A stretch of 64,000 nt of DNA from Sedimentisphaerales bacterium (GCA_016936075.1 JAFGPS010000115.1:1-64000), one strand, 5' to 3'; positions 7,830 through 17,164 are shown, counted from the first letter of the stretch. Made by a program: numbers and translations. Notes: generated from the letters alone by a model not told the origin.

Positions 7830-8945
7830 ATGCAGCCTTTTACTTTATTAATTAAACCAAGTGGGTCGAACTGCAATATCGATTGCAGGTACTGCTTTTA
7901 TAAATCCAGGTCACCTGAAGTTGGTTCCGGCAGGCAAAGGATGAGTGACGAAGTACTTGACAAACTCATCAAAGATTATTTGCAGTTAGGTTTTCCGGTA
8001 AATAGTTTCGCCTGGCAGGGGGGAGAGCCGACATTGATGGGGCTTGATTTCTATAAGAAAGTTATTGAACTGCAAAATAAATACGGCAAGCCCGGACAGG
8101 AAATTACTAATTCACTTCAAACAAATGGTATTTTGCTGAATGATGAATGGTGCAAATTCCTTGCTGAAAACAATTTTCTTCTGGGAATAAGTATTGACGG
8201 CCCGAAAGAATTTCATGATTTTTATCGCCTTGACCATTCGGGAGCCGGAACTTTTGAAAAAGTTGTGCACGGTATTGAAAAATGCAAAGAATATCAGGTT
8301 GAATTCAATACACTTACTTTGCTGAATGCGCATAATATCGAGCATCCGGAAAAGATTTTTAATTTTCTTATCGAGCTTGGTGTAGAGTTCATGCAGTTTA
8401 TACCATGTGTTGAAATTGATCCTGATACTCAAAAGATAGCTGATTTTTCAATCAAGCCGGAACAATACGGTAATTTTCTTTGTAAAATATTTGATTTGTG
8501 GAGCGATTACGGGCCGGACAAAGTTAGTATCCGCGATTTCGACTCGATTTTATCGTACTGCATCTCGAAACATCATACAATTTGCACATATGATAGACTT
8601 TGCGGGCAATATATTGTAATTGAGCATAGCGGCGAAGCGTTTTGTTGTGATTTTTTTGTCGAGCCTCAATGGCGGCTTGGAAATATTCTTGAAACTCCAA
8701 TAGAAAAATTAGCTTCAAGCGAAATTAAAAGAAAATTCGACCGTACAAAGCAGAATCTATCAAATAAATGCCTGATATGCAGATTTTTGTCAGTTTGTCG
8801 TGGAGGCTGCGTAAAAAATCGCATCACGGCTGATAATGGAATTTCAGGTACTGAAAGCTATTTTTGTGGTGCATATAAAAAGTTTTTCGAATATTCTATG
8901 CCCGGATTTTTACAGATAGCCGCTATTATTAAGGCAAAAATGTAA
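7830..8945 (+). CDS. Anaerobic sulfatase maturase (radical SAM, SPASM domain)
   Basis: Radical SAM enzyme that would convert an active-site Cys or Ser of sulfatases to formylglycine without oxygen. The start region carries the radical SAM cluster motif CNIDCRYC (CxxxCxxC, about 14-21) directly after LLIKPSGS, typical of anSME. WQGGEPTLMG (about 63-72) is the next hallmark. The SPASM cysteines are in CGQYIVIEHSGEAFCCDFF and CLICRFLSVCRGGCVKNR near 265-335. The length of 371 is normal. No sulfatase gene lies in the window, so its substrates must be elsewhere. It follows repeat copy A and appears to be transcribed alone. Confidence 0.9.
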   Translation: MQPFTLLIKPSGSNCNIDCRYCFYKSRSPEVGSGRQRMSDEVLDKLIKDYLQLGFPVNSFAWQGGEPTLMGLDFYKKVIELQNKYGKPGQEITNSLQTNGILLNDEWCKFLAENNFLLGISIDGPKEFHDFYRLDHSGAGTFEKVVHGIEKCKEYQVEFNTLTLLNAHNIEHPEKIFNFLIELGVEFMQFIPCVEIDPDTQKIADFSIKPEQYGNFLCKIFDLWSDYGPDKVSIRDFDSILSYCISKHHTICTYDRLCGQYIVIEHSGEAFCCDFFVEPQWRLGNILETPIEKLASSEIKRKFDRTKQNLSNKCLICRFLSVCRGGCVKNRITADNGISGTESYFCGAYKKFFEYSMPGFLQIAAIIKAKM

Positions 8946-9094
8946 ATAATAATTAAAAAACACGGCAATCAGTAATACTTTGGAATCTTATAACAATTGT
9001 TAAAGATTGAATAGCTGAAACACGAAAAATACGTCCCATAACGCTATTTTACGTACAATTTGTTTGTTTAAACTGGTCTCAAAACGGTTTTTTA

Positions 9095-9124
9095 TTGACA
9101 AAATGGGCTAAAAAATATTATACT
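9095..9124 (+). promoter_or_regulatory. Sigma-70-like promoter for the HEAT-repeat gene
   Basis: Perfect TTGACA at 9095-9100 and TATACT at 9119-9124 with an 18-bp spacer. It lies in the 332-base gap between the maturase and HEAT-repeat genes. The remaining leader (about 9130-9277) has a short hairpin (CCTCAATGAGG) but nothing I recognise as a riboswitch. Confidence 0.7.
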
Positions 9125-9277
9125 ATTAACATAATAGACTCTTAAATTGTGTTAAGAGAACTATTAACAGCCGAACTGTAAATCGCCTCAATGAGGGGTA
9201 TTTTTCGGAGTTAAGGAGCAGCCAAACCTTTTTTGGTGATGAAAATAGATGCACATTTTGGATTGGAGAGAATGTTG

Positions 9278-11092
9278 ATGTTCAATCATAACAAAGCCAT
9301 AGCTATTTTAGCAGCAATACTTTTTGTTACAAGCACAGGATTCAGCCAGGTGACTGAGAAGTCAGAATTGGAAAAAAACTGGGGCGAATTCATACATTAC
9401 ACCGCTATTAAAAGATTAGACGCGGCTAAGGAATATGCAAAAGCTATTCTTGATAATGAACCTGATCCAGTTAAATTATTTGAATTGTGCCAGGAAAATC
9501 AGGCTGGTTATCAGCTTCTGGTACAAGCAAGTGATAACAAGTACGATGCCGAGCTTGCTGAATTATCCAAAAAGCTTCTTGCTGTTATCGAAGGTGGCGG
9601 ATTTGAAATACGCACCAAATCTGATGTCATTTATGACGAAGTGCTCAGGTTAAATGGTGATACTCCTCGAGCACGTCAGACTGCTATCGAACGTTTGAAA
9701 AATGCAGGCGAATACGCAATTCCATTTATGATTGATGCACTTTCTGATCCTGATCGCGAGGACGAGTTCGCAAGAGTAGCAGATGCGTTATCAAAAATTG
9801 GCAGAGATGCTATCAGACCTCTTGCCGCCGCTTTGCAAACTGATAATGCGGCAGTTAAATCAGAAGTTGTTAAGGCAATGGGTGGAATTGGTTATCCGCA
9901 GGCACTTCCTTATCTGAAATATGTAATAGAAAATGAACAATCATCAGATTTGCGACAATCAGCGCAGGCAAGCATTATGAAAATAAATCCTTCTGCTGTG
10001 TCTGTATCTGCTGCTGAGTTATTTTACCAGCTTGCCGAAAAATACTACAATCATGCACAATCTTTAGAACCTGCTGAAGATGCAGCTACAGCGAATGTAT
10101 GGTTCTGGGATACAGAAAATGACAAGTTAGTTCGCGAAGCTGTTAGTAAAGACTATTTCAATGAACTGATGGCTATGAGAAATTGCGAATGGTCGCTCAT
10201 GGCAGACGAGAGTTACGGTTCAGCAATAGGACTTTGGATAGCGTCTTTCTTTAAAGCTGAATCAGCAGGTGTTGAATCAATGCCGGAATATTTCGGTGAA
10301 AGCCATGCCAATGCACTTGTTTATGCAACTACTGCCGGCGTGGAATATCTTCATCAGGCACTCGCTCGTGCCGTAAAAGATGGTGATACTTTTGTCGCCC
10401 TTGGTGTTATTGAAGCTTTGGGAAGAACCGCTGGTGAAAAATCGTTGTTCTATCACATTGGTACGCAACAGCCGCTTGTTCAGGCTTTAAGATTCAAGGA
10501 TAGATTAGTAAGATATAGTGCAGCTATAGCAATTGGCGCGGCCTTACCACGAGATAATTTTGAGGAAAGCAAAACTGTGACAGCAATTTTGGCTGAGGCG
10601 CTGGCTTCGAATTCACAAACAGTCGTAAGTGATGCAATTACCTGGAATGAGAATCTTGCTAATAGTTATGCAATGCAGGCCGCTACTGTAATGTTGGGGC
10701 TGGCACAAACGAGGAATCCTGTTATAGATTTATCTTTGGCACAGGAAGCTCTTATAAATGCAACAAGCGATGAGCGTAAGCAAATTCAGGCTTTGGCGGC
10801 TCAGATACTTGCTTACCTGAAAAGTCCGACAGCACAGAACGCTATCGTAATAATGGCTTTTGATGAGAACAATGAGCTTGATATGAAAATAGTTGCTTTT
10901 AATGCACTTACAATTTCAGCAAAGTTGAATGCGAGCATGTTAAGCGATGATATGGTAAATATGATATATGAACTTATCAGCTCGGATGAAACTGAAGCAA
11001 GTCTAAAAAGTGCCGCAGCGGCAGCTTACGGAGCTTTGAATTTACCAAGTCGTAAAGTCAAAGACCTTATACTTGACCAGTCAAAAAGCTGA
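9278..11092 (+). CDS. Exported HEAT-repeat protein
   Basis: Secreted or periplasmic alpha-solenoid protein of unknown function, probably a protein-binding scaffold. Several in-frame starts exist from TTG 9233 onward. ATG 9278 is preferred because GGAG lies 9 bases upstream and it opens directly on a signal peptide (MFNHNKAIAILAAILFVTSTGFSQ). HEAT-like helical pairs are clear in the middle (RLKNAGEYAIPFMIDALSD, ADALSKIGRDAIRPLAAAL, VVKAMGGIGYPQALPYLKYV) and toward the C-terminus (AATVMLGLAQTRNPVIDLSL). No catalytic motif is visible. A good promoter lies about 150 bases upstream and it appears monocistronic. Confidence 0.75.
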   Translation: MFNHNKAIAILAAILFVTSTGFSQVTEKSELEKNWGEFIHYTAIKRLDAAKEYAKAILDNEPDPVKLFELCQENQAGYQLLVQASDNKYDAELAELSKKLLAVIEGGGFEIRTKSDVIYDEVLRLNGDTPRARQTAIERLKNAGEYAIPFMIDALSDPDREDEFARVADALSKIGRDAIRPLAAALQTDNAAVKSEVVKAMGGIGYPQALPYLKYVIENEQSSDLRQSAQASIMKINPSAVSVSAAELFYQLAEKYYNHAQSLEPAEDAATANVWFWDTENDKLVREAVSKDYFNELMAMRNCEWSLMADESYGSAIGLWIASFFKAESAGVESMPEYFGESHANALVYATTAGVEYLHQALARAVKDGDTFVALGVIEALGRTAGEKSLFYHIGTQQPLVQALRFKDRLVRYSAAIAIGAALPRDNFEESKTVTAILAEALASNSQTVVSDAITWNENLANSYAMQAATVMLGLAQTRNPVIDLSLAQEALINATSDERKQIQALAAQILAYLKSPTAQNAIVIMAFDENNELDMKIVAFNALTISAKLNASMLSDDMVNMIYELISSDETEASLKSAAAAAYGALNLPSRKVKDLILDQSKS

Positions 11093-11205
11093 AATTTGAG
11101 TAGTAATTGATATCATTTTATTTCAGCCTTCAATATATTGCAAATCAAGACACGGTAATATATAATACAGAGAATATCTATTGATTTTTAAAAGGAGATC
11201 GAGTC

Positions 11206-11433
11206 GTGCCTATATTTGAATATAAATGTAATGATTGTGGTAAAGTAATGGAGTTTTTGGAGAGCAGTAGTAAGCCGCAAAAACACCAGTGCAATAAATG
11301 CGACAGCACTAACATGCAGAAAATGCTTTCAGGTTTTGCAGTACAAACCAAATCTTCGGCTCCATGTGATGCCTGTCCCGGACCGTCTCAGGCTGAATGT
11401 GGTGGTATGTGCGGCGGCCAGTGCGGCCATTAG
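11206..11433 (+). CDS. FmdB-family zinc ribbon protein
   Basis: Small regulatory-type zinc ribbon of the FmdB family, 75 residues. The N-terminus MPIFEYKCNDCG with a second CNKC pair forms a four-cysteine zinc site, followed by the family's usual MLSGF segment. The C-terminal tail adds more cysteines (CDACPGP, CGGMCGGQCGH), also common in the family. The start is GTG 11206, fixed by AAAGGAGA seven bases upstream. It ends two bases before the convergent CvpA gene. The family's exact function is not known; transcriptional roles have been proposed for its founding member. Confidence 0.9.
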   Translation: MPIFEYKCNDCGKVMEFLESSSKPQKHQCNKCDSTNMQKMLSGFAVQTKSSAPCDACPGPSQAECGGMCGGQCGH

Positions 11434-11435
11434 TA

Positions 11436-12089
11436 TTAATCTGGTACAGTTGAATTTGATTCAGGTGCGTTTTCTTGTATTGAACTTTCAATTGGTTTTG
11501 TCTGTTTTTCCGTTGAATTTGGCTTTGTTTCATTATTATTTTCAGATTCTTTTATCTGAGATTTTTTGATTAATTCGTCAATAATATCTATGCTTTTCAT
11601 TTTATCATCTGAAGATACCGCCGTATTAACTAAATCACACCACCAGCAAATATAAGAAATATTTGTTTGCTGAGAATTTTTGTTAAATCCTATCTGGCTA
11701 ATAAATTTATATTGAGCAAGCGGCGTAACAGTAATCACTAATGCAAAGAAGCTGAAAATAAGGAGTCCGGTGAGAAAACCAAACATTCCTGCGAAAAGTA
11801 TATCAAATATCTTATGGAAAGATACCTTAAATTGACCCGTTAAAAATACGTACGATATTGTGTGTAAAATTAAGAAAGTCCCGATGGATACTATTGATAG
11901 GGCAAAAGTATTGTAAAATAAAGTATCATTAGCCGAAGGAAAATAATCCACAATTACAGGTGACAGGAATATAGAGACATAAATCGAAATTACAATATTA
12001 AAAAACATAACCAGTATTTCATAGAAGCCAATTCTAATGGCTAACCATATAAATAAACCGCTTACTAAAATGCCTGTCCAAAATAGCAT
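11436..12089 (-). CDS. CvpA-family membrane protein
   Basis: Integral membrane protein of 217 residues with about four transmembrane helices in the first 125 residues (for example WTGILVSGLFIWLAIRIGFY and FDILFAGMFGFLTGLLIFSF), then a cytoplasmic tail rich in Glu, Asn and Ser. The pattern matches CvpA (colicin V production) proteins, whose role is linked to cell-envelope homeostasis and secretion. It starts four bases after the stop of the GspE-like ATPase gene and is surely co-transcribed with it. That pairing suggests the ATPase and this protein share a membrane task. Confidence 0.75.
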   Translation of the reverse strand: MLFWTGILVSGLFIWLAIRIGFYEILVMFFNIVISIYVSIFLSPVIVDYFPSANDTLFYNTFALSIVSIGTFLILHTISYVFLTGQFKVSFHKIFDILFAGMFGFLTGLLIFSFFALVITVTPLAQYKFISQIGFNKNSQQTNISYICWWCDLVNTAVSSDDKMKSIDIIDELIKKSQIKESENNNETKPNSTEKQTKPIESSIQENAPESNSTVPD

Positions 12090-12092
12090 AGT

Positions 12093-13700
12093 TTATCCTA
12101 TTACTCTTTTAAATTCTTCAAGACTTGTAATTCCGACGGCGACTTTTTTTAATGCTTCTTTTCTCAGCTTCGATGAAATTTTTATTTTGTTTTCAGTATT
12201 AACATTAGAAACTGATTCGAAGTTTCTTATTTCATTTTTTAATTGCTCATCTATTTGTAAAATATCACAAGCCGCAGTTCTGCCGTAATAACCTGTTTCA
12301 TCACAATGCCTGCATCCATTTGCTTTATAGATATGGGAATAGTCCAATCCTATTTTTTTGAATTCACGAATTATTTTTTCATTAGGTTCAACTAATATTT
12401 TGCAGTGTATGCATAATTTACGAAGAAGTCTCTGGGTTGCCAAAAGGCTAAGTCCCGATGAAAGTAAAATAGGAGATATTCCCAAATCAAGCAATCTTAC
12501 AAGAGCGCTTTTATTGCTATCAGAATGTATCGTAGCTAAAACGAGATGGCCGGTTTGTGCCGCTCGAAGCGCAATTTCTGCCGTCTCTTCATCTCTTATC
12601 TCACCTACACATATAACATCAGGGTCCTGTCTTAAAATGCTTCTTAATGATTTTGCGAATGTAATATCTGCTTTGGGATTTATCTCAATCTGGCTGGTCG
12701 AAGGCAGGACTGCTTCAATTGGATCTTCAACTGTGATTACATTGTGTGTGAATCTGTCAATGGCATTTAACATTGCGTACAAAGTAGTTGTTTTACCACT
12801 TCCAGTCGGGCCGCAAAGTAAAATCATTCCAGAAGGCATATTTAAGGATTCTGATATAGTGGAATATTGGTTTTTAGTAAGACCTATATCATGCAAAGTT
12901 AAGGAGCTTGCATCCTGATTCAATATTCTTATAGATAGTTTCTCTCCATTTACTACTCCGGCACTTGCGACTCTGAAAGAAGTTGTCTTATCGTCCTTTT
13001 TGGCAATAAAAGCACCGTCCTGAGGCCTTCTTTTTTCAGAAATATCCATACTTGATATAGCTTTGATACTATTTACAATCGCCTTACAAATATCGGATTT
13101 AAGCTCTTTTACTGTTCGAAGAATCCCGTCAATTCGCAATCTTATTGTATATGAGGTTTCGTCTTTGGGATCTATCAGGATATCGCTTGCTCGTTTATCA
13201 ATAGCATGAGCAATAATTTTCTCTGTTAAACCAAGAATCTTGTTATCCTGCTTTCTATTATCACTATGTCCATATATTTCGTCAAAGTTTCTTCCTGACG
13301 AATCAAATAATTTTATATCAGAACTATGTCTTGAGCGTGTTAAAGTTTTTGTCTTTATAGTTTCGATTGCTTGTGTTACGAACTGCTTGAAAAGTTCGAA
13401 TACATTTTTATTTGTTTGAGCCGATTTCTTTGCGGTGTCCACTATCAATAAAATTAACCAGAATACCGGCCCTGCAATAAGAGTAATGGCATAAGACACG
13501 GTCCTGTATTTTTGAGGTAAAAGGGGGCTGAATTGAAGAAGTTGTATGAAATACAAACACAAATATACCCACAATATAAGCAGAAAAAGTTTTATAGGAT
13601 TAAACGGTAAAGACACTGAGAGTAGATTAAAATCTAATTTTGCATGTATTTGACAAAAACATGGCTTCAAAAAAATCTCAATAATTTCCTTAATTTGCAT
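12093..13700 (-). CDS. GspE/PilB-like secretion ATPase with N-terminal membrane helices
   Basis: Hexameric ATPase of the type II secretion / type IV pilus family. ATG 13700 has AAGGGG seven bases upstream. Unlike typical cytosolic GspE/PilB, the first 95 residues contain two hydrophobic segments (about 37-57 and 69-89) in place of the usual N1 domain. A GspE-type N2 region follows (SDILIDPKDETSYTIRLRIDG). The ATPase core has Walker A GPTGSGKTTT (about 296-305), ITVEDPIEAVLP, Walker B-like DPDVICVGEIRDEETAE, and the His box TGHLVLATIHSD. The CxxC pairs CIHC and CRHC near 427 and 463 form the zinc site. No secretion-platform protein is adjacent; CvpA is downstream and an FHA protein upstream. 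Confidence 0.85.
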   Translation of the reverse strand: MQIKEIIEIFLKPCFCQIHAKLDFNLLSVSLPFNPIKLFLLILWVYLCLYFIQLLQFSPLLPQKYRTVSYAITLIAGPVFWLILLIVDTAKKSAQTNKNVFELFKQFVTQAIETIKTKTLTRSRHSSDIKLFDSSGRNFDEIYGHSDNRKQDNKILGLTEKIIAHAIDKRASDILIDPKDETSYTIRLRIDGILRTVKELKSDICKAIVNSIKAISSMDISEKRRPQDGAFIAKKDDKTTSFRVASAGVVNGEKLSIRILNQDASSLTLHDIGLTKNQYSTISESLNMPSGMILLCGPTGSGKTTTLYAMLNAIDRFTHNVITVEDPIEAVLPSTSQIEINPKADITFAKSLRSILRQDPDVICVGEIRDEETAEIALRAAQTGHLVLATIHSDSNKSALVRLLDLGISPILLSSGLSLLATQRLLRKLCIHCKILVEPNEKIIREFKKIGLDYSHIYKANGCRHCDETGYYGRTAACDILQIDEQLKNEIRNFESVSNVNTENKIKISSKLRKEALKKVAVGITSLEEFKRVIG

Positions 13701-13864
13701 TATTTCCCCTTACAGAGAATAATTACGCTATTTACTCCAACAAAAACAGGATAATATATTTTATTAATAGTTACAATATAAAAATATTTATGAATTTTAT
13801 CTTTTTCTTAATGGATCGTGAATTGGTATTATATGATTTGTTTTAAGAAGTAACGGGAAAACTA

Positions 13865-14311
13865 TTAAAGCTCATCAAGTTCGGCCATAAATGAGTCAGA
13901 CAAATCAAGTGCTGCAGAACTGCCTGATGAATCCAGGTCGGGTTTGTTTTGCTGAGGAGCTGAAGCTGGTTTTGCCTGTTGTTGTTTTTTGGGTTGAGGA
14001 GGGGACGCTTTCTCCGGTTTTCCATCGATTTGAAGCTGAAATGTCAAAGGACCTATTTTTAAATAATCTCCAGCATTAACAATGCTCTCACTTATCTTTT
14101 TCCCATTAAGAAAAGTTCCGCATTTGGAGTCGAGATCGCGGATTTTTAAATCACCATTGCTCTTGCTGAACTGGCAATGCCTTCTTGAAACTCGTTTCAA
14201 TGGGATACGCAAATCACAATCATGCCGCCTTCCGAGTATTGTGATTTCACTCGACAAAGGAATAATCCTTTGTGAGCCGCTTTTTGTGAATAGAACTAAA
14301 TTTGCATGCAT
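13865..14311 (-). CDS. FHA-domain protein
   Basis: Phosphothreonine-binding forkhead-associated domain of about 95 residues starting at the N-terminus: ITILGRRHDCDLRIP, then VSRRHCQFS and DLDSKCGTFLNGKKI, containing the conserved Gly-Arg, Ser-Arg-xx-His and Asn-Gly residues. A Pro/Gln/Lys-rich linker follows, then a hydrophobic/acidic tail (ALDLSDSFMAELDEL) that may be a docking peptide. No kinase gene is nearby. A convincing minus-strand promoter sits at 14472-14500, and the gene lies upstream of the ATPase-CvpA pair, so it may belong to the same transcript. Confidence 0.9.
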   Translation of the reverse strand: MHANLVLFTKSGSQRIIPLSSEITILGRRHDCDLRIPLKRVSRRHCQFSKSNGDLKIRDLDSKCGTFLNGKKISESIVNAGDYLKIGPLTFQLQIDGKPEKASPPQPKKQQQAKPASAPQQNKPDLDSSGSSAALDLSDSFMAELDEL

Positions 14312-14471
14312 AACAGCCTTCCTCTTTTAGTTCTTCAAAATAAGTCCAAAGGTCTATTTTTAAACGTTTTTATAGAAATGTATATTTTAATAAACACTAA
14401 TCATTCCTATTTATGCCGTCAAAAACGGAAACTATTGTCCGCAACACAGCACCATTGGCACAACCTAAATT

Positions 14472-14500
14472 ATTATACTTATATTATTATAATAAAGCAA
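14472..14500 (-). promoter_or_regulatory. Minus-strand promoter for the FHA/ATPase/CvpA genes
   Basis: On the minus strand TTGCTT (14500-14495) and a perfect TATAAT (14477-14472) are separated by 17 bp. It reads toward the FHA gene starting at 14311. It lies in the divergent 301-base gap to thrS, which otherwise holds only the thrS promoter. Confidence 0.6.
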
Positions 14501-14525
14501 GAATTTATTCGGTCCATAAATATTA

Positions 14526-14554
14526 TTGACATAGTTTAGTATGTAGGTTAAATT
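14526..14554 (+). promoter_or_regulatory. Promoter for the thrS translation cluster
   Basis: TTGACA at 14526-14531 and TAAATT at 14549-14554 with a 17-bp spacer, about 60 bases before the thrS ATG. No T-box leader is visible; the transcript leader would be only about 50 bases long. Confidence 0.6.
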
Positions 14555-14612
14555 TGGTTAAGATTTTTAAAATAATGATTTAATATAGAAAAAGGATAGA
14601 AAACGTATCGAT

Positions 14613-16541
14613 ATGGCTAAAGTTAAACTTCCCGACGGCAGCACATTAGAAGTCGATAACTCTTTAACTGGTAAGCAATTAGCGGAACAAATTGGTCCAG
14701 GGCTTGCAAAATCAGCTATTGCGGCGAAAATTAATGGGCAATTGAAAGATTTATCAGCTCCAATTTTTTTAGATGGTTTAGAAGAAGCAGAGATTCAAAT
14801 TATTACGCCTAAAGACAGAGAAGGCCTGGAGTTAATGCGTCATAGCTGTGCTCATATAATGGCTGAAGCTATTTGCAGTATCTGGCCCGGCACAAGGCTG
14901 GTTTACGGCCCGACTGTCTATGATGGATTTTACTACGATATTGACCTTGATGAACCGATTCGGCCGACTGATTTCGAGAAAATCGAGCAGAAAATGGCTG
15001 AAATCGTCAAGGCTGACACTCCCTTCGTTAGAAAAGAAATGTCACGTGAGGAAGCGTTAAATAAGCTTAAAGACGATAAATATAAAACAGACAACATTAA
15101 TCGGGCTGATAGTGACTCCATCAGTTTTTACTCGCATAGCGATTGTTTTGAGGATTTATGCAGAGGACCTCATGTCCCGAGTACAGGTAAAATAGTAGCG
15201 TTTAAGGTCATGTCGGTAGCAGGTGCTTACTGGCATGGAGACGCGACTCAAAAAATGCTCCAGCGCGTTTACGGTACCGCATGGGCAAATAAAAAAGACC
15301 TTGAGGAATATCTCAATCGTATAGAAGAAGCAAAGAAACGTGACCATCGAGTTTTAGGCAAACAACTTGATTTGTTCAGTTTCAATGAAGCCGGTCCCGG
15401 ATTTGCTTTTATGCACGCCAAAGGAATGGTTATCTGGAATGCGATAATTGATTTTTGGCGGAGCGTTCATAATAAATACGGCTATGAAGAAATCCGCACT
15501 CCCATTATTCTTAACGAATCGCTTTGGCACAAAAGCGGCCACTGGGACCATTATAAAGAAAATATGTATTTTACGACTATTGATGAAGTGGAATATGCCG
15601 TTAAACCCATGAATTGTCCCGGCGGGTGCCTGGTTTATAATACACGCAAGCATTCATATCGTGAATTTCCCAAAAGAGTAGCCGAGCTTGGTCTGGTTCA
15701 TAGACACGAAGCGAGCGGCGTAATGCATGGTTTATTCAGGGTAAGGCAATTTACCCAGGATGATGCACATATTTTCTGTACTCCTGAACAAATCGAGCCG
15801 GAAATTATATCTGTCATAGAACTGGTTTTCGAGATTTATAAAGCTTTCGGATTTAAGGATTTCCATATCGAACTTTCTACCAAGCCGGAAAACCACATTG
15901 GTTCGGATGAAATATGGGAAATTGCTACTAACGCTCTAAAAGCAGCTCTGATACATAAAGGAATTGACTTCAAGATAAACGAAGGCGACGGGGCGTTTTA
16001 CGGTCCTAAAATTGATTTTCATATCGAAGACTGCCTGAAAAGGTCATGGCAGCTTGGTACGATTCAACTTGATTTTTCTATGCCGGAACGCTTCGGTTTA
16101 GTTTATACTGATAAGGATAATACAGAAAAAGCACCGGTTATGATACATCGTGCGATTCTGGGTTCTTTTGAACGTTTTATTGGTATCTTAATTGAACATT
16201 ATGCCGCGAATTTCCCGCTTTGGCTTGCTCCAGAACAGGTTAGAGTGCTACCAATAAGTGAAAAAACCAATGATTATGCTAAAACTATTGAAAGTAAGCT
16301 CAAAGATGCAAATCTCAGGTTTAGTTGTGATTTATCCGACGAAAAAATAAACTCGAAGATAGTTAAAGCGTATAATGATAAAGTTCCTTATATGCTTGTT
16401 ATAGGACCCAGAGAAGCTGAAAGTGGCACTGTTAATGTAAGAATTCGTGGATTAAAAGAAAATCAAACAATAGAAATTGATAAATTTTTGGAAATGATAA
16501 ATTCTAAAATAGCCGATAAGATAATTGATTTGGCTTTTTAA
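14613..16541 (+). CDS. thrS: Threonyl-tRNA synthetase
   Basis: Class II synthetase that charges tRNA-Thr; 642 residues, normal length. The N-terminal TGS domain (1-62, KVKLPDGSTLEVD) is followed by the editing/SAD domain with HSCAHIMAEAI and the SAD segment CRGPHVPSTGKI. The catalytic core has FMHAKGMVIWN, MNCPGGCLVY (zinc ligand Cys), VHRHEASGVMHGLFRVRQFTQDDAHIF (motif 2), and motif 3 near HRAILGSFERFIGILIEHY. The anticodon-binding domain closes the protein. It heads the conserved thrS-infC-rpmI-rplT-pheS order. Confidence 0.97.
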   Translation: MAKVKLPDGSTLEVDNSLTGKQLAEQIGPGLAKSAIAAKINGQLKDLSAPIFLDGLEEAEIQIITPKDREGLELMRHSCAHIMAEAICSIWPGTRLVYGPTVYDGFYYDIDLDEPIRPTDFEKIEQKMAEIVKADTPFVRKEMSREEALNKLKDDKYKTDNINRADSDSISFYSHSDCFEDLCRGPHVPSTGKIVAFKVMSVAGAYWHGDATQKMLQRVYGTAWANKKDLEEYLNRIEEAKKRDHRVLGKQLDLFSFNEAGPGFAFMHAKGMVIWNAIIDFWRSVHNKYGYEEIRTPIILNESLWHKSGHWDHYKENMYFTTIDEVEYAVKPMNCPGGCLVYNTRKHSYREFPKRVAELGLVHRHEASGVMHGLFRVRQFTQDDAHIFCTPEQIEPEIISVIELVFEIYKAFGFKDFHIELSTKPENHIGSDEIWEIATNALKAALIHKGIDFKINEGDGAFYGPKIDFHIEDCLKRSWQLGTIQLDFSMPERFGLVYTDKDNTEKAPVMIHRAILGSFERFIGILIEHYAANFPLWLAPEQVRVLPISEKTNDYAKTIESKLKDANLRFSCDLSDEKINSKIVKAYNDKVPYMLVIGPREAESGTVNVRIRGLKENQTIEIDKFLEMINSKIADKIIDLAF

Positions 16542-16630
16542 GAATATATTTTTATAATTTACTTTTTAGTATATACTATAAGTAAATGAACAATTTATTG
16601 TTATTTTAGAGAAAGGTAAGGTGGCGTACA

Positions 16631-17164
16631 ATAAATAAAAAAGGTTTAAGGATAAATGGAGGGATTCGAGCTAGTTCAGTCAGAGTGATTGATGAATCAA
16701 ACAATCAGTTAGGAATTATTAGTAGAGAAGAGGCACTTGATAGAGCGAGAGAGATCGGTTTAGACCTCGTGGAAGTGGCTCCTATGAATGATCCTCCAGT
16801 ATGTAAGATAATGGATTACGGCAAATGGCTTTATGAACAAAAACGCAAGGATCGTGAGGCGCATAAGAAAAACATTCGTCATTCTGTTACTCTTAAAGAG
16901 ATCAGGCTAAGGCCGGAAACTGATAAACATGACCTTGGAATAAAACTTAAGCATGGAAGAGAGTTTGTTGAAAAGGGTCATAAGGTACAATTCACAATAT
17001 TTTTCAGGGGACGTCAGGTATTGCATAGAGATAAGGGATTTGAAATGCTTGAACAAATCACAGAAGATCTCAGTGATATCTCTAAAATCGAACGTCCTTC
17101 CCAAATGAATGGAAAACGCATGACATTATTGCTTGTGCCGAGAAAGAATTTGGTTACCGAGTGA
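16631..17164 (+). CDS. infC: Translation initiation factor IF-3, apparent AUA start
   Basis: IF-3 binds the 30S subunit, prevents premature 50S joining and checks the start codon. The GTG at 16685 would cut off the family's N-terminal helix region. The frame is open back to a TAG at 16607, and reading upstream gives INKKGLRINGGIRASSVRVI, the expected IF-3 N-terminus. The only well-placed ribosome binding site, AAGGTGG (16618-16624), is six bases before ATA 16631, giving 177 residues. Rare AUU-type starts are the known basis of infC autoregulation in Escherichia coli, so AUA here is plausible. The rest (EVAPMNDPPVCKIMDYGKW, KVQFTIFFRGRQ) is standard. A 29-base imperfect hairpin lies at 16558-16586, just after thrS. 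Confidence 0.92.
   Translation: MNKKGLRINGGIRASSVRVIDESNNQLGIISREEALDRAREIGLDLVEVAPMNDPPVCKIMDYGKWLYEQKRKDREAHKKNIRHSVTLKEIRLRPETDKHDLGIKLKHGREFVEKGHKVQFTIFFRGRQVLHRDKGFEMLEQITEDLSDISKIERPSQMNGKRMTLLLVPRKNLVTE

Noticed and set aside
12358..12918. Plus-strand frame of 186 codons opposite the secretion ATPase
   Set aside because: It lies fully within the conserved ATPase core on the other strand; no family match.
16685..16690. GTG at 16685 as the infC start
   Set aside because: It removes conserved IF-3 residues and has no ribosome binding site; ATA 16631 fits better.
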